Source of the DNA: Streptomyces cinnabarinus
Lineage (GTDB): Bacteria > Actinomycetota > Actinomycetes > Streptomycetales > Streptomycetaceae
Assembly: GCF_027270315.1 (NCBI RefSeq)
Contig: NZ_CP114413.1
Span: forward strand, 2,046,001 to 2,110,000
Direction of reading: 5' to 3'
DNA length: 64,000 nucleotides
The notes under the pieces are model-generated. The model was not told where the DNA came from and searched no databases. It saw only the letters and a list, made by a program, of their open reading frames with translations. Positions 7,782 through 16,377 of the stretch are shown here, in pieces (within the stretch, counting starts at the first letter, position 1; each line of letters begins with the position of its first letter). The translations under genes were made by a program, and so were the position numbers.

Positions 7782-10453
7782 TGTCCTCCCTCACGTACGA
7801 CCTCACCCTGGCCGGTCTCTCGGTCGGCAGCGCCGCCGCGCTCACCGGGATCGGTCTGGTCGTGACCTACCGCGCGACCGGCGTGCTCAACTTCGCGCAC
7901 GGCGCCATCGCCATGGTGTGCGCGTACGCGCTGCGGCAGTGTGTGGTGGAGTGGGGCTGGCCGCTGTGGGCGGGGGCCGCGGTGACCCTGCTGGTCCTGG
8001 CACCCGCGATCGGCATGGCGCTGGAACGCTTCGTCTTCCGCCCGCTGTCCGTCCTCGGCAGCGACCCCGCGCAGACGCTGGTGGCGTCCATCGGGGTGTT
8101 CGTGCTGCTGGTGGGCGGGGCGGCGCTGCTGTGGGGGCAGGGGGCGCGGGACGACGCACCCGAGGTACTCATGTCGGCGGACCCCTGGGGACAGCTCGCG
8201 GTCGCCCTGGTGCTGGCCGCGGCGGTCGGGGCGGTCATCCGGTGGACGCGGTTCGGGCGGGAACTGCGGGCGGTCGTGGACGACCGGCAACTCGCCGTGC
8301 TGGGCGGGATCGACGCGGACCGGGTGGCCGCGGCGGGCTGGGCGTTCGGCTCGTTCACGGCGGGCCTGACGGGCGTACTGCTGGCGCCGTACGTCCGGCT
8401 GGACCCGTACGGGCTGCCGCTGCTGGTGATGGAGGTGGTGGCGGTAGCGGTGGCGGCCCGGATGCGCAGCCTGCCGGTGGCGGTGCTGACAGCCCTGGGT
8501 ATCGGCGTGGCGCAGAGCCAGTTGACGCGGCTGCACCCGTCGGGCTGGGGCGAGCCGCTGCTCCAGGCGGTCGGCGCGAATCTGTTCGTGGTGGCCCTGC
8601 TGATCGCCGCGCTGGCCCTCCCCCGCATCGGCATCCGCGACGCGCTCCCCCGCACGGCGACCGCGCGCGTGCCGACCCCGCCGGGCGCCTGGATCGTGGC
8701 GGTCATGCTGTTCCTGCTGCCACTGGGCTTCGCGGGCACGGACCTGCATACGTCGGTGCAGGTCCCGGCCCTGGGAGTGATCCTGCTGTCCCTGGTCGTG
8801 GTCACCGGCCGGGGCGGCCAGATCTCCCTGGGCCAGGCGGCCTACGCGGGCCTGGGCGCCCTCTTCACGGCGCTTCTGGCGGCGGGCCGCTTCCCGGGCC
8901 TGCCACGCCTGCCGGAGCTGGCGGCGCTGGCCGTGGCGGTTCTCCTGGTGGCCCCGCTGGGCCTCCTGACGGGCTGGCCCGCGATCACCCGCAGAGGTCT
9001 GGCCCTGGCCCTGGCGACGTTCGCGGTGGGCGTCGGAGTGAGCCGCTTCGTCTTCGCCCAGCCTTACGCGACGTCGGGCCTCTCGCTCGGCCGCCCGGCG
9101 GGCTTCGAGGGAGACCGCGCGTACTACGTACTGGAGTTGCTCCTGCTCGGCGCGGCCCTTGTGGCGACCAGAGCCCTGCGCACGGGCCGAACGGGCCGCG
9201 CCCTGGCGGCGATGCGCGACCACGAAGCGGGCGCGGCGGCCTCCGGCGTACGGGTCCCGTCCCTGAAACTGCTGGCCTTCGTCTCGGGCGCGGCGCTGGC
9301 CGCCCTGGGCGGCGGCATGCTCGGCATGGGCCTGCGCGCCTTCGACCCCGCCGCCTACGACCCCGTCCGCGGCCTCCTCTGGTTCGCCGCGGTCATGGTC
9401 CTGGGCGCCGACAGCACCCTCGGCGCCCTGGCCGCGGCGGCCCTCCTGGTGGGCCTCGACGCGGGAGCCCGAGGAGGCGTGGCAGCGGCCCTGATCGGCG
9501 TACTGGCAGTCCTGGTGGGCCGCTTCCCCGGCGGCCCATACGAGGCCCTGCGCGGGGCGGCGACCCGACTACGGCTCCGGCGAAGGGCGAAGCTGACGGG
9601 GCGGGGGGCGGCGGTGCGGGGCCGGTTCCGGCGGCAATCCAAGTCCGAACCACCGGCAGCCGCCGACGGCGCTGAGCCCCCACCAGGGCCACCAGCGCCT
9701 GTCCACGAAAGCCGCACGGGCGGTGCGCGTGGGAAACACCACCCGGCCGGAGGCCGGGTGCCCACCCTCGAAGCCCGCGCGCTGGAGGCAACCTATGGCG
9801 GATTCAAAGCCCTCGACGGAGTCGACCTCCATGTACCCGCCGCCCGGATCACCGCCGTCGTCGGCCCCAACGGCGCCGGAAAGAGCACCCTCTTCCACTG
9901 CCTCGCGGGCACCCTCCACCCCACCCAGGGCCACATCCACTACGGCGACCGGAACATCACCCACCTCCCCGCCCACACCCGCACCCGCCTCGGCATCGCC
10001 CGCACCTTCCAGCAACTCGCCGTCTTCCCCTCCCTCACAGTGGCCGAAAACATCCGGGTAGGCGCGGAGCAAGGCCACACCCCCGACCCCGCAGCCGTAG
10101 CGAGAACCCTCCGCCTCCTCGGACTCGACGACCTGCGGGACGCCCCCGCCGCCGACCTCCCCACCGGCACCCTCCGCCGCGTCGAACTCGCAAGAGCCCT
10201 CGCCGGAAACCCCCGGGTCCTCCTCCTGGACGAACCCGCCGCGGGCCTGGACACGACGGAGATCACCGCACTGGCGCGGGTCCTCAAGGCCCTCGCGGCC
10301 GACGGCACCGCACTCCTCGTGGTCGAGCACGACCTCGACCTCGTCGCCGACCTCGCGGACGTCGTGCACGTCATGACCGCGGGCCGGGTCATCGCCTCCG
10401 GCCCCCCGGACCACGTCCTGGACACCCTCGGCGCCCAGGAGACCCCCGTATGA
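7781..10453 (+). CDS. LivH-LivM-LivG fusion, branched-chain-type ABC transporter
   Basis: An 890-residue single polypeptide joining three normally separate subunits. Residues 1-285 are a LivH permease (GIGLVVTYRATGVLNFAHGA near the start). Residues 290-595 are a LivM permease (VTGRGGQISLGQAAYAGLGA near 340). Residues 600-655 are a charged Pro/Ala linker. Residues 660-885 are a LivG ATPase with Walker A GPNGAGKST near 695 and Walker B VLLLDEPAAG near 812. The ABC signature is LPTGTLRRVELARAL rather than LSGGQ, a divergence seen in some LivG proteins. It is the membrane and first ATPase part of an importer for amino acids or related compounds. Its stop overlaps the start of livF (ATGA). Confidence 0.9.
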   Translation: MSSLTYDLTLAGLSVGSAAALTGIGLVVTYRATGVLNFAHGAIAMVCAYALRQCVVEWGWPLWAGAAVTLLVLAPAIGMALERFVFRPLSVLGSDPAQTLVASIGVFVLLVGGAALLWGQGARDDAPEVLMSADPWGQLAVALVLAAAVGAVIRWTRFGRELRAVVDDRQLAVLGGIDADRVAAAGWAFGSFTAGLTGVLLAPYVRLDPYGLPLLVMEVVAVAVAARMRSLPVAVLTALGIGVAQSQLTRLHPSGWGEPLLQAVGANLFVVALLIAALALPRIGIRDALPRTATARVPTPPGAWIVAVMLFLLPLGFAGTDLHTSVQVPALGVILLSLVVVTGRGGQISLGQAAYAGLGALFTALLAAGRFPGLPRLPELAALAVAVLLVAPLGLLTGWPAITRRGLALALATFAVGVGVSRFVFAQPYATSGLSLGRPAGFEGDRAYYVLELLLLGAALVATRALRTGRTGRALAAMRDHEAGAAASGVRVPSLKLLAFVSGAALAALGGGMLGMGLRAFDPAAYDPVRGLLWFAAVMVLGADSTLGALAAAALLVGLDAGARGGVAAALIGVLAVLVGRFPGGPYEALRGAATRLRLRRRAKLTGRGAAVRGRFRRQSKSEPPAAADGAEPPPGPPAPVHESRTGGARGKHHPAGGRVPTLEARALEATYGGFKALDGVDLHVPAARITAVVGPNGAGKSTLFHCLAGTLHPTQGHIHYGDRNITHLPAHTRTRLGIARTFQQLAVFPSLTVAENIRVGAEQGHTPDPAAVARTLRLLGLDDLRDAPAADLPTGTLRRVELARALAGNPRVLLLDEPAAGLDTTEITALARVLKALAADGTALLVVEHDLDLVADLADVVHVMTAGRVIASGPPDHVLDTLGAQETPV

Positions 10454-11136
10454 CCATCTCCCTGCGCCACGCGCGCGTGCGCTACGGCCCGCTGGAAGCG
10501 CTGCACGGCGTCACCCTCGCCGCCGCCCCCGGCCTGACGGTCCTGCTGGGCCGCAACGGATCGGGCCGTACGACCGCGCTGCGGGCCCTGGCCGGGACCG
10601 TCCCCCTGGCCGCGGGCGCGGTGGTGTGGGACGGCGTCGACGTGACCCGCGTACCGGCGTACGAACGCGCCCGCCGCGGCCTGTGCCTGGTCCCGGAACG
10701 CCAGGCGGTCTTCGGCTCGCTCACGGTTCGCGAGAACCTCGAACTCACCGCCCCCGCCCACGACCGCGCCCTGGACGCCTACCCCCACCTGGAACCCCTG
10801 CTCCCACGCCGGGCGGGCACCCTCTCCGGCGGCGAGCAGCGCATGCTGGCCCTGTCCCGGGCCCTGCTGGCCCGCCCGCGCGTCGTGCTCGTCGACGAAC
10901 CGACGCAGGGCATGTCCCCGGCGGTGGCGACCCGTACGTACGGACTCCTCGCCGCACTGGACGCCTGCGTGGTCCTCGCCGAACAACGGCTGCCGCCGGT
11001 CCTGCGCGACCACCCGGTGCTGGTGTACGAACTGCGCCGGGGCGCCGTCGTGTTCAGCGGCGAGGCGGCCGAGCTCAGGCGTTCGTCAGAGGCAGCCCGA
11101 AGGCCGCCGAGGACCGGGTCGAAGTCTTCGGAATGA
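10450..11136 (+). CDS. LivF-type ABC transporter ATPase
   Basis: A 228-residue ATPase, the partner of the LivG domain in the preceding fusion. Seen: signature LSGGEQRMLALSRALL, Walker B RVVLVDEPTQGMSP, and the AEQR H-loop region where the switch His is replaced (family LivF proteins commonly have VEQN here). The Walker A motif reads GRNGSGRTT, with Arg at position 40 where Lys is nearly invariant. ATP hydrolysis may therefore depend on the LivG half. The last 62 bases overlap the convergent Rpf gene. Confidence 0.88.
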   Translation: MTISLRHARVRYGPLEALHGVTLAAAPGLTVLLGRNGSGRTTALRALAGTVPLAAGAVVWDGVDVTRVPAYERARRGLCLVPERQAVFGSLTVRENLELTAPAHDRALDAYPHLEPLLPRRAGTLSGGEQRMLALSRALLARPRVVLVDEPTQGMSPAVATRTYGLLAALDACVVLAEQRLPPVLRDHPVLVYELRRGAVVFSGEAAELRRSSEAARRPPRTGSKSSE

Positions 11137-11662
11137 CGAGCAGCATGCCGGGCTTCAGACGGTCCGGATCGGCGCCGATCGTCTTCTTGTTGGCCTTGTG
11201 GAAGGCCGGCCAGCCGCCCTTGACCTGGTACTTGCGGGCGATCGCGGAGAGCGTGTCACCGGATTTCACCGTGTGCATCCGGCCCTTGAGCCCGTACCGC
11301 TTCGCACACACGGGCCAGGCCCCCCAGCCCTGCACGGCCAGCACCTCCTGCGCGACCAGGATCTGCTCCCCGCGCGTGGCGAGGTCCGCGCGCCGGGCGT
11401 ACTTCAGGCCGCCGAACTCCTTCCAGGTGGGCTGCCAGAACTGGAGTCCGCCGTAGAAGCCGTTGCCGGTGTTGATGTGCCAGCGGCCGCTGCTCTCGCA
11501 CTCGGCGACACAGCCCCAGGGCCACTGGTCCTTGGCACAGGCGTACGGCGCGCGCGTGGACGGCGTTCCGGGTGCGGGCGGTGGTGGCGCGGCGTGGGCG
11601 CCGCCGGGGGCGAGGGCGAGCAGGGTGGCCGTGACGGCGAGGGTGATCGGCGTGCGGTACAT
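11075..11662 (-). CDS. Secreted Rpf-LysM cell-wall enzyme
   Basis: A 195-residue exported protein. Signal peptide at residues 1-25 (MYRTPITLAVTATLLALAPG, cleavage after AHA). Residues 40-115 form a resuscitation-promoting-factor domain with CAKDQWPWGCVAECESSGRW, where the catalytic Glu lies in the ECESSG motif, then the NTGNGFYGGLQFWQPTW signature. Residues 132-180 are a LysM peptidoglycan-binding domain (HTVKSGDTLSAIARKY). Rpf enzymes cleave peptidoglycan glycan strands and promote spore germination and outgrowth. It is adjacent to a close paralogue, with a terminator-like hairpin between them. The 3' end overlaps livF by 62 bp. Confidence 0.93.
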   Translation of the reverse strand: MYRTPITLAVTATLLALAPGGAHAAPPPPAPGTPSTRAPYACAKDQWPWGCVAECESSGRWHINTGNGFYGGLQFWQPTWKEFGGLKYARRADLATRGEQILVAQEVLAVQGWGAWPVCAKRYGLKGRMHTVKSGDTLSAIARKYQVKGGWPAFHKANKKTIGADPDRLKPGMLLVIPKTSTRSSAAFGLPLTNA

Positions 11663-11719
11663 CGGCCCACGCTAAGCAGCGCGGCGCGCGGGCCCGTCCC
11701 GGCGCGTCGGTGCGCCGAG

Positions 11720-11756
11720 GGGCCCCACCCGGTCGGCGGACCGACGGGTGGGGCCC
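11720..11756. terminator. Long hairpin between the two rpf genes
   Basis: Outer arms 11720-11730 and 11746-11756 pair over 11 bp. After a one-base bulge, inner arms 11732-11736 and 11741-11745 pair over 5 bp around a 4-nt loop. It lies about 30-60 bp after the stop of the upstream rpf gene (minus strand) and probably ends its transcript, making the two paralogues separate units. Confidence 0.75.
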
Positions 11757-11782
11757 TGCGCCCGGCCGAGGGGGAGCCGCGC

Positions 11783-12412
11783 CTAGATGTCGAGGCGCTG
11801 GCCGGGCACGATCACATCGGGATCGGCGCCGATGACGGCCTTGTTGGCGGCGTGCAGCCGCTGCCAGCTGGTCCCGTACCGGGCGGCGATGCCGCTCAGG
11901 GTGTCGCCCTGCCGTACGACGTAGTCGCCGCGGGAGAAGCCGCGGTCGGTGTGGCCCGAGGAGCGCTCCGGCGCCTTCGGCGGAGCCGCCTTGGTCGTCG
12001 CCGGTCCGGCCGCGGGCGCGGCGGCCGCGGGTGCGCTGCCGTACGCCCCGGCGCGCGCCGAGCAGGTGGGCCAGGCGCCCCATCCCTGGGCCCGCTGGAC
12101 CTTGGTGGCGACGGCGATCTGCTGGTCCTTGCTCGCCTGGTCGGCGGTGGCCGCGTACGCCGTGCCGCCGTACGCGCTCCAGGTGCTCGCGGAGAACTGG
12201 AGTCCTCCGTAGTAGCCGTTGCCTGTGCTGATGTGCCAGTTGCCGCCGCTCTCGCACTGGGCGATGCGGTCCCACACTCCGCCGTCCGCCGCGGCGGCGT
12301 TGCCGGTCGCGGCCAGCAGTCCGAGCGGGGCGAGCAGGGCCGCCCCGGCGAGGACCGCCGTCGTACGTGCCCTACGGGCGTTGTCGCGAGTGGTATCGGC
12401 ACATTCGGACAT
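11783..12412 (-). CDS. Secreted Rpf-LysM cell-wall enzyme (paralogue)
   Basis: A 209-residue exported protein with the same architecture as its neighbour but in diverged sequence. Signal peptide at residues 1-42 (basic start, then AVLAGAALLAPLGLLAATG). Rpf domain from about 45 to 120 (VWDRIAQCESGGNWHISTGNGYYGG, shown as QCESGGNW and NGYYGGLQF motifs). An Ala/Pro linker precedes the LysM domain at about 158-205 (YVVRQGDTLSGIAARYG). The catalytic Glu in CESGG is present. It is the probable rpfA-like copy because it has a long untranslated leader of several hundred bases. Rpf proteins are known to be regulated by riboswitch and growth signals in Streptomyces. Confidence 0.92.
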   Translation of the reverse strand: MSECADTTRDNARRARTTAVLAGAALLAPLGLLAATGNAAAADGGVWDRIAQCESGGNWHISTGNGYYGGLQFSASTWSAYGGTAYAATADQASKDQQIAVATKVQRAQGWGAWPTCSARAGAYGSAPAAAAPAAGPATTKAAPPKAPERSSGHTDRGFSRGDYVVRQGDTLSGIAARYGTSWQRLHAANKAVIGADPDVIVPGQRLDI

Positions 12413-12720
12413 GGAGTTCCCTCCCGACTGACCCGGGCTCCCCCAAGGCGGCGCGCGTTCCGCGAACTGGGTCGCGGTGGTCGCGCTCCGCCCCGTCCGC
12501 CGGTGGGGTCGAACTCACGAGCTGAACTGACGGTGGTGCGGCCGACGGACGTACCCGAGCGGTGCTCTGTGCACACGGCCGAGGAATGTAGGGAGAAGGG
12601 CTGCCCGCTATCAACCAACTCCTTGTCATTCCTGGCCAGTTCATCGTTACCGCAGGTATCGGCGATTTCCGGCCACCCACTTCATTCGCCGATTTCCTGA
12701 TTTGTCGACCAGTCAGCTCG
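12413..12720 (-). promoter_or_regulatory. Long leader of the rpf gene, possible c-di-AMP (ydaO) riboswitch
   Basis: About 300 bp upstream of the rpf start is non-coding and contains several G/C-rich inverted segments. Near 12495-12535 (read on the minus strand) it holds ACCGTCAGTTCAGCTCGTGA, loosely like the conserved 3' part of ydaO riboswitches (CCGUC...CAGCU...CUC.GU.AG). The family is established upstream of rpfA in Streptomyces coelicolor. Other conserved ydaO blocks were not found by eye, so this is a candidate only. Confidence 0.3.
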
Positions 12721-12958
12721 TCGATCTGTGACTCACTTCACCGAACCAACTACCTTGACCCAGCAAGGACTTGACCAGGAGTGCGCGATTCCGCACCCAC
12801 GGTGACCGTCCGCGACGGATGGTTCGATTCCGTTCGCCCTGATGCGTGACTCCCGCCACAGATCAGCCGTTGTCATCTTCATGAGCCCGGGGCCCACCCG
12901 GATCACGGGCCGGGAGCCACCCGGCCGCGCCACGTACCACATCCCGAGGGAGCCCCCC
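12721..12958. other. Intergenic region between divergent rpf and 260-aa protein genes
   Basis: Together with the leader this makes a 546-bp gap. It holds two direct copies of CTTGACC (12753-12759 and 12769-12775 on the plus strand, 16 bp apart), which could serve as -35-like elements, but no matching -10 was seen. A T-arm-like GGTTCGATTCC near 12821 is not part of a tRNA. Confidence 0.4.
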
Positions 12959-13741
12959 GTGCCGCGCATGCTCGACGTCAGCGACGAGGTACGCGCCGAG
13001 ATCGGCGACGATGAAGCCGACCGGCTGCTCGCCGGCGACAACGCCCCCGGCAGTTACGACTGCACCTCCTGCCGCACTCCGGGCGACTCCGGCCAGGAGC
13101 GCACCAGCACCGTGCTGTTCATCGGCGACGAGACCGCCGTCCTCGCCTTCGCCCACGCCACCTGCCTGCCCTCGCAGGTCGTCCAGGTCACCGAGGAGCA
13201 GCTCCAGGGGGCGGTGCGCTCCATCACCGGCGACTCCGTCGACCTGGAGCCGGACAAGGTCGTTCCCGAGCAGGCGGTGCTCGGCGTGACCAGCGGACTG
13301 GTGCTGATCGCCGGGGAGTTGCACCCGGCGCTGGTCGTGGAGCCGACCGGGCCCATCGTCCGGCCCGGCTCCACCGCCCTCGGCGACGACTTCCTGCCGC
13401 TGCTGATCGAGCAGGGCTTCATGCCGGTCACGGCGATCGACTCGGTGCCGCCCGTGCTGCACGGCTGGTCGGTGCTGCTCGCCATGGGCCAGCTGCACGC
13501 GGTGCTCCAGCCGGGCACCAACGGCGGTCAGCCGGTGGCCTGGTGGCAGGCGCACCAGCCGCTCCAGGTGACCGAGGGGTGGCGGGCCGCGGCCAACAAG
13601 CACCAGCAGGTACTGATGTTCGCGGCGCCAGTGGGGTCCATCGGGCGGCAGCCTCGGGAGGATCTGCTGCGGGACGCCCTCGACAAGGCTGCGGCCAATG
13701 GGAAGTTGGTCGCCTCCGCGCTGCCTCTCGCGGGGACGTGA
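12959..13741 (+). CDS. Conserved Streptomyces protein of unknown function
   Basis: A 260-residue soluble protein. The GTG at 12959 is preferred because GAGGGAG lies about eight bases upstream and the longer frame begins with low-complexity residues. Visible features are an acidic first helix (VSDEVRAEIGDDEADRLL), a CTSCR Cys pair near residue 30 that could bind metal, and a predominantly beta-rich body (repeated VLFIGDE, VLGVTSGLVLIAGE, LHPALVVEPTGPIV). There are no membrane segments or signal. I do not recognise a named domain. It is followed on the same strand by a small protein of similar conservation. Confidence 0.75.
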   Translation: MPRMLDVSDEVRAEIGDDEADRLLAGDNAPGSYDCTSCRTPGDSGQERTSTVLFIGDETAVLAFAHATCLPSQVVQVTEEQLQGAVRSITGDSVDLEPDKVVPEQAVLGVTSGLVLIAGELHPALVVEPTGPIVRPGSTALGDDFLPLLIEQGFMPVTAIDSVPPVLHGWSVLLAMGQLHAVLQPGTNGGQPVAWWQAHQPLQVTEGWRAAANKHQQVLMFAAPVGSIGRQPREDLLRDALDKAAANGKLVASALPLAGT

Positions 13742-13802
13742 GCGCCCCATGACGTAGGTCCTCCGGCCGCATCCCTTGATGTGCCCGGTCGTTTGGACAT
13801 AC

Positions 13803-14120
13803 GTGCACGCATACGATGTTTCTCCATCGGCAACGCCGATCTACGACGCGCTCTATGCCGAGTACGTCAAATCCTTCCGCACACTGCCGGGTGACCGCAG
13901 TGGCGAGGAGGAGCTGGGGTTCACCGCCTTCGGGAACATCCCGCACAGTACGGGCTCCTACGGCGGCCACCGGCCGGGGTCCTTCAGCAGCTCGTACAGC
14001 GCCTACAGCGCGGGCGCGCACAGCGCCCGGCAGTCGCAGTGGCAGCGCGTCGGACACATCGGGCCGCAGGCGACCGGCACTCCGTCGGCCCTGCAGCCCG
14101 TCCCCCGCAGAAACATCTGA
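13803..14120 (+). CDS. Small conserved protein, Gly/Ser/Tyr-rich C-terminus
   Basis: A 105-residue protein from GTG 13803. Residues 10-50 form the recognisable part (IYDALYAEYVKSFRTLPGDR then GEEELGFTAFGNI), predicted helix plus turn. The rest is low-complexity Gly/Ser/Tyr/His and Gln. I recall similar short proteins in Streptomyces genomes but know no function. Weaker point: the start could be upstream at 13776. A perfect hairpin begins right after the stop. Confidence 0.65.
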   Translation: MHAYDVSPSATPIYDALYAEYVKSFRTLPGDRSGEEELGFTAFGNIPHSTGSYGGHRPGSFSSSYSAYSAGAHSARQSQWQRVGHIGPQATGTPSALQPVPRRNI

Positions 14121-14121
14121 A

Positions 14122-14166
14122 CGACGAAGAGGGCGGCCCCGGTCAGGGGCCGCCCTCTTCGTCGTA
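14122..14166. terminator. Perfect 20-bp hairpin between convergent genes
   Basis: Arms 14122-14141 and 14147-14166 are perfectly complementary over 20 bp around a 5-nt loop. It lies between the small plus-strand gene (ends 14120) and der (ends 14180 on the minus strand), so it can end transcripts from both sides. Confidence 0.88.
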
Positions 14167-14179
14167 CCGCGTCCTGCGG

Positions 14180-15655
14180 TTACTTCTTCCGGCCGCGCTT
14201 CTCGCGGACCCGGACCGAGATATGGATCGGGGTTCCCTCGAAGCCGAACTCCTCACGCAGCCGGCGCTCGATGAAGCGCCGGTAGCCCGCCTCGATGAAG
14301 CCGGAGGCGAAGAGCACGAACCGCGGGGGCTTGGTACCGGCCTGGGTGCCGAAGAGGATGCGCGGCTGCTTGCCGCCCCGGATCGGGTGCGGGTGGGCGG
14401 CGACCAGCTCACCGAGGAAGGCGTTGAGCCGTCCGGTGGGGACCCGGGTCTCCCAGCCCGCGAGGGCCGTCTCGATCGCCGGGACCAGCTTCTCCATGTG
14501 CCGGCCGGTCTGCGCCGAGACGTTCACCCGGGGCGCCCAGGCGACCTGGGCGAGCTCGGTCTCGATCTCCCGCTCCAGGTAGTAGCGGCGCTCCTCGTCG
14601 AGGGTGTCCCACTTGTTGTAGGCGATGACCATGGCGCGGCCCGCCTCGACGGCCATCGTCACGATGCGCTGGTCCTGGACGGAGATGTTCTCCGAGGCGT
14701 CGATCAGGACGACCGCCACCTCGGCCTTCTCCACGGCCGCCGCGGTGCGCAGCGAGGCATAGTAGTCGGCGCCCTGCTGGAGGTGGACCCGCTTGCGGAT
14801 ACCGGCCGTGTCGACGAACTTCCAGGTGACACCGCCGAGTTCGATCAGCTCGTCGACCGGGTCCCGGGTGGTGCCCGCGAGTTCGTTGACGACGACGCGC
14901 TCCTCGCCCGCCACCTTGTTCAGCAGCGAGGACTTGCCGACGTTCGGGCGGCCGATCAGGGCGATCCGGCGGGGGCCGCCGACCCCGGTGCCGAAGGTCT
15001 GCTCGGGCGCGTCCGGCAGCACTTCCAGGACGGCGTCCAGCATGTCGCCGGTGCCGCGGCCGTGCAGCGCGGAGACGGGGTGCGGCTCGCCGAGGCCGAG
15101 GGACCACAGATAGGTGGCGTCCGCCTCGCCGCTCGGGCCGTCCACCTTGTTGGCGCACAGCACGACGGGCTTACCGGCCTTGCGCAGCAGTCGTACGACG
15201 GCCTCGTCGGTGTCGGTCGCGCCGACCTTGGCGTCGACGACGAAGACGACGGCGTCGGCGGCCTCGATGGCGTACTCGGCCTGCGCGGCCACGGAGGCGT
15301 CGATGCCGAGGACGTCCTGCTCCCAGCCGCCGGTGTCGACGACCTTGAAGCGGCGTCCGGCCCACTCGGCCTCGTACGTCACGCGGTCACGGGTGACGCC
15401 GGGCTTGTCCTCGACGACGGCCTCGCGGCGCCCGATGATGCGGTTGACGAGGGTCGACTTGCCCACGTTGGGGCGGCCGACGACGGCGAGGACGGGCAGC
15501 GGACCGTGGCCCGCCGCCTCGATGGCGCCCTCGACGTCCTCGATGTCGAAGCCCTCTTCCGCGGCGAGCTCCATGAACTCCGCGTACTCGGCATCGCCAA
15601 GTGCTCCGTGGTCGTGCGCCTCGCCCGAGCCCTCGGAGTGGATCTGGTCGTTCAT
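14180..15655 (-). CDS. der: Ribosome-assembly GTPase Der (EngA)
   Basis: A 491-residue GTPase for 50S subunit maturation, with two GTPase domains in tandem. G1 motifs are GRPNVGKST (near 65) and GRPNVGKSS (near 238). G3 DTGGWEQD and DTAGIRKR, and G4 NKVD and NKWD, are present in both halves. A KH-like C-terminal domain ends in a basic tail (REKRGRKK). The first 50 residues are acidic and typical of actinobacterial Der. Start ATG 15655 was chosen because the upstream codons lack conservation features, though 15715 is also open. It is last in the aroH-tyrA-cmk-plsC-der series, after a 74-bp gap. Confidence 0.95.
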   Translation of the reverse strand: MNDQIHSEGSGEAHDHGALGDAEYAEFMELAAEEGFDIEDVEGAIEAAGHGPLPVLAVVGRPNVGKSTLVNRIIGRREAVVEDKPGVTRDRVTYEAEWAGRRFKVVDTGGWEQDVLGIDASVAAQAEYAIEAADAVVFVVDAKVGATDTDEAVVRLLRKAGKPVVLCANKVDGPSGEADATYLWSLGLGEPHPVSALHGRGTGDMLDAVLEVLPDAPEQTFGTGVGGPRRIALIGRPNVGKSSLLNKVAGEERVVVNELAGTTRDPVDELIELGGVTWKFVDTAGIRKRVHLQQGADYYASLRTAAAVEKAEVAVVLIDASENISVQDQRIVTMAVEAGRAMVIAYNKWDTLDEERRYYLEREIETELAQVAWAPRVNVSAQTGRHMEKLVPAIETALAGWETRVPTGRLNAFLGELVAAHPHPIRGGKQPRILFGTQAGTKPPRFVLFASGFIEAGYRRFIERRLREEFGFEGTPIHISVRVREKRGRKK

Positions 15656-15729
15656 GAAGTCCGTACCTCGTTCAGTGTGGTGATCGGTGGAACGCCCGGA
15701 TTTCGGGTGATCCACTACTCAAGTGTCGC

Positions 15730-16377
15730 CTAGCGGCCGGTGAGCCGCCTGGCGTTTTCCAGGTGCTCGGTCAGCTGCTTCTGGATGCGCTCGGTCGCCT
15801 CGTCCAGCGCCCGGCGGGTGCGCCGGGCGCTGCCGTCGCCCGCGTCGAACGGGTCGCCGAAGACGACGTCGACGCGGGAGCGCAGCGCGGGCAGCCCCTT
15901 CGTCAACCGGCTGGGCCGCTCGGTGCTTCCCAGCACGGCGACCGGCACAATCGGCGCGCCGCTGCGCACCGCGAAGTAGGCGAGCCCGGCGCGCAGGGAG
16001 GCGAAGTCGCCCTCGCCACGCGTGCCCTCGGGGAATATCCCGAGGACGCCACCGCTCTCCAGGACGCCGAGCGCCCGGGTGATCGCGGTGCGGTCGGTGG
16101 TCGTGCGGTCCACCTTCAGCTGGCCGATGCGGGTCAGGAAGGGGTCGAGCGGCCCGACGAACGCCTCCTTCTTGATCAGGAAGTGCGTGGGCCGGGGCGC
16201 GACGCCCATGACCATGGGGCCGTCGATGTTGTGGGAGTGGTTGACGGCGAGGATCGCCGGACCGCTCGCGGGCACCCGCCAGGCGCCCAGCACCCGCGGC
16301 TTGAACAGCCCGTACATCAGGCCGACGCCGATGCGCCGCCCGACCTCGGCACCCCGCGCCGAAGGCAGCTCGGTCAC
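15730..16377 (-). CDS. plsC: 1-acyl-sn-glycerol-3-phosphate acyltransferase
   Basis: A 215-residue PlsC-type acyltransferase making phosphatidic acid at the inner membrane face. The catalytic block NHSHNIDGP (the H-x4-D motif) lies near residue 45. The glycerol-phosphate binding motif FPEGTRGEGD is near 112, and VPVAVLGS near 150 is block IV. Start GTG 16377 overlaps the cmk stop by four bases (GTGA), so translation is coupled. Cmk-plsC-der adjacency is conserved in actinobacteria. A small role in other acyl transfer cannot be ruled out. Confidence 0.9.
   Translation of the reverse strand: MTELPSARGAEVGRRIGVGLMYGLFKPRVLGAWRVPASGPAILAVNHSHNIDGPMVMGVAPRPTHFLIKKEAFVGPLDPFLTRIGQLKVDRTTTDRTAITRALGVLESGGVLGIFPEGTRGEGDFASLRAGLAYFAVRSGAPIVPVAVLGSTERPSRLTKGLPALRSRVDVVFGDPFDAGDGSARRTRRALDEATERIQKQLTEHLENARRLTGR

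Noticed and set aside
12815..12840. tRNA gene suggested by GGTTCGATTCC
   Set aside because: No acceptor stem, D-arm or anticodon arm is found around it. It is a small inverted repeat.
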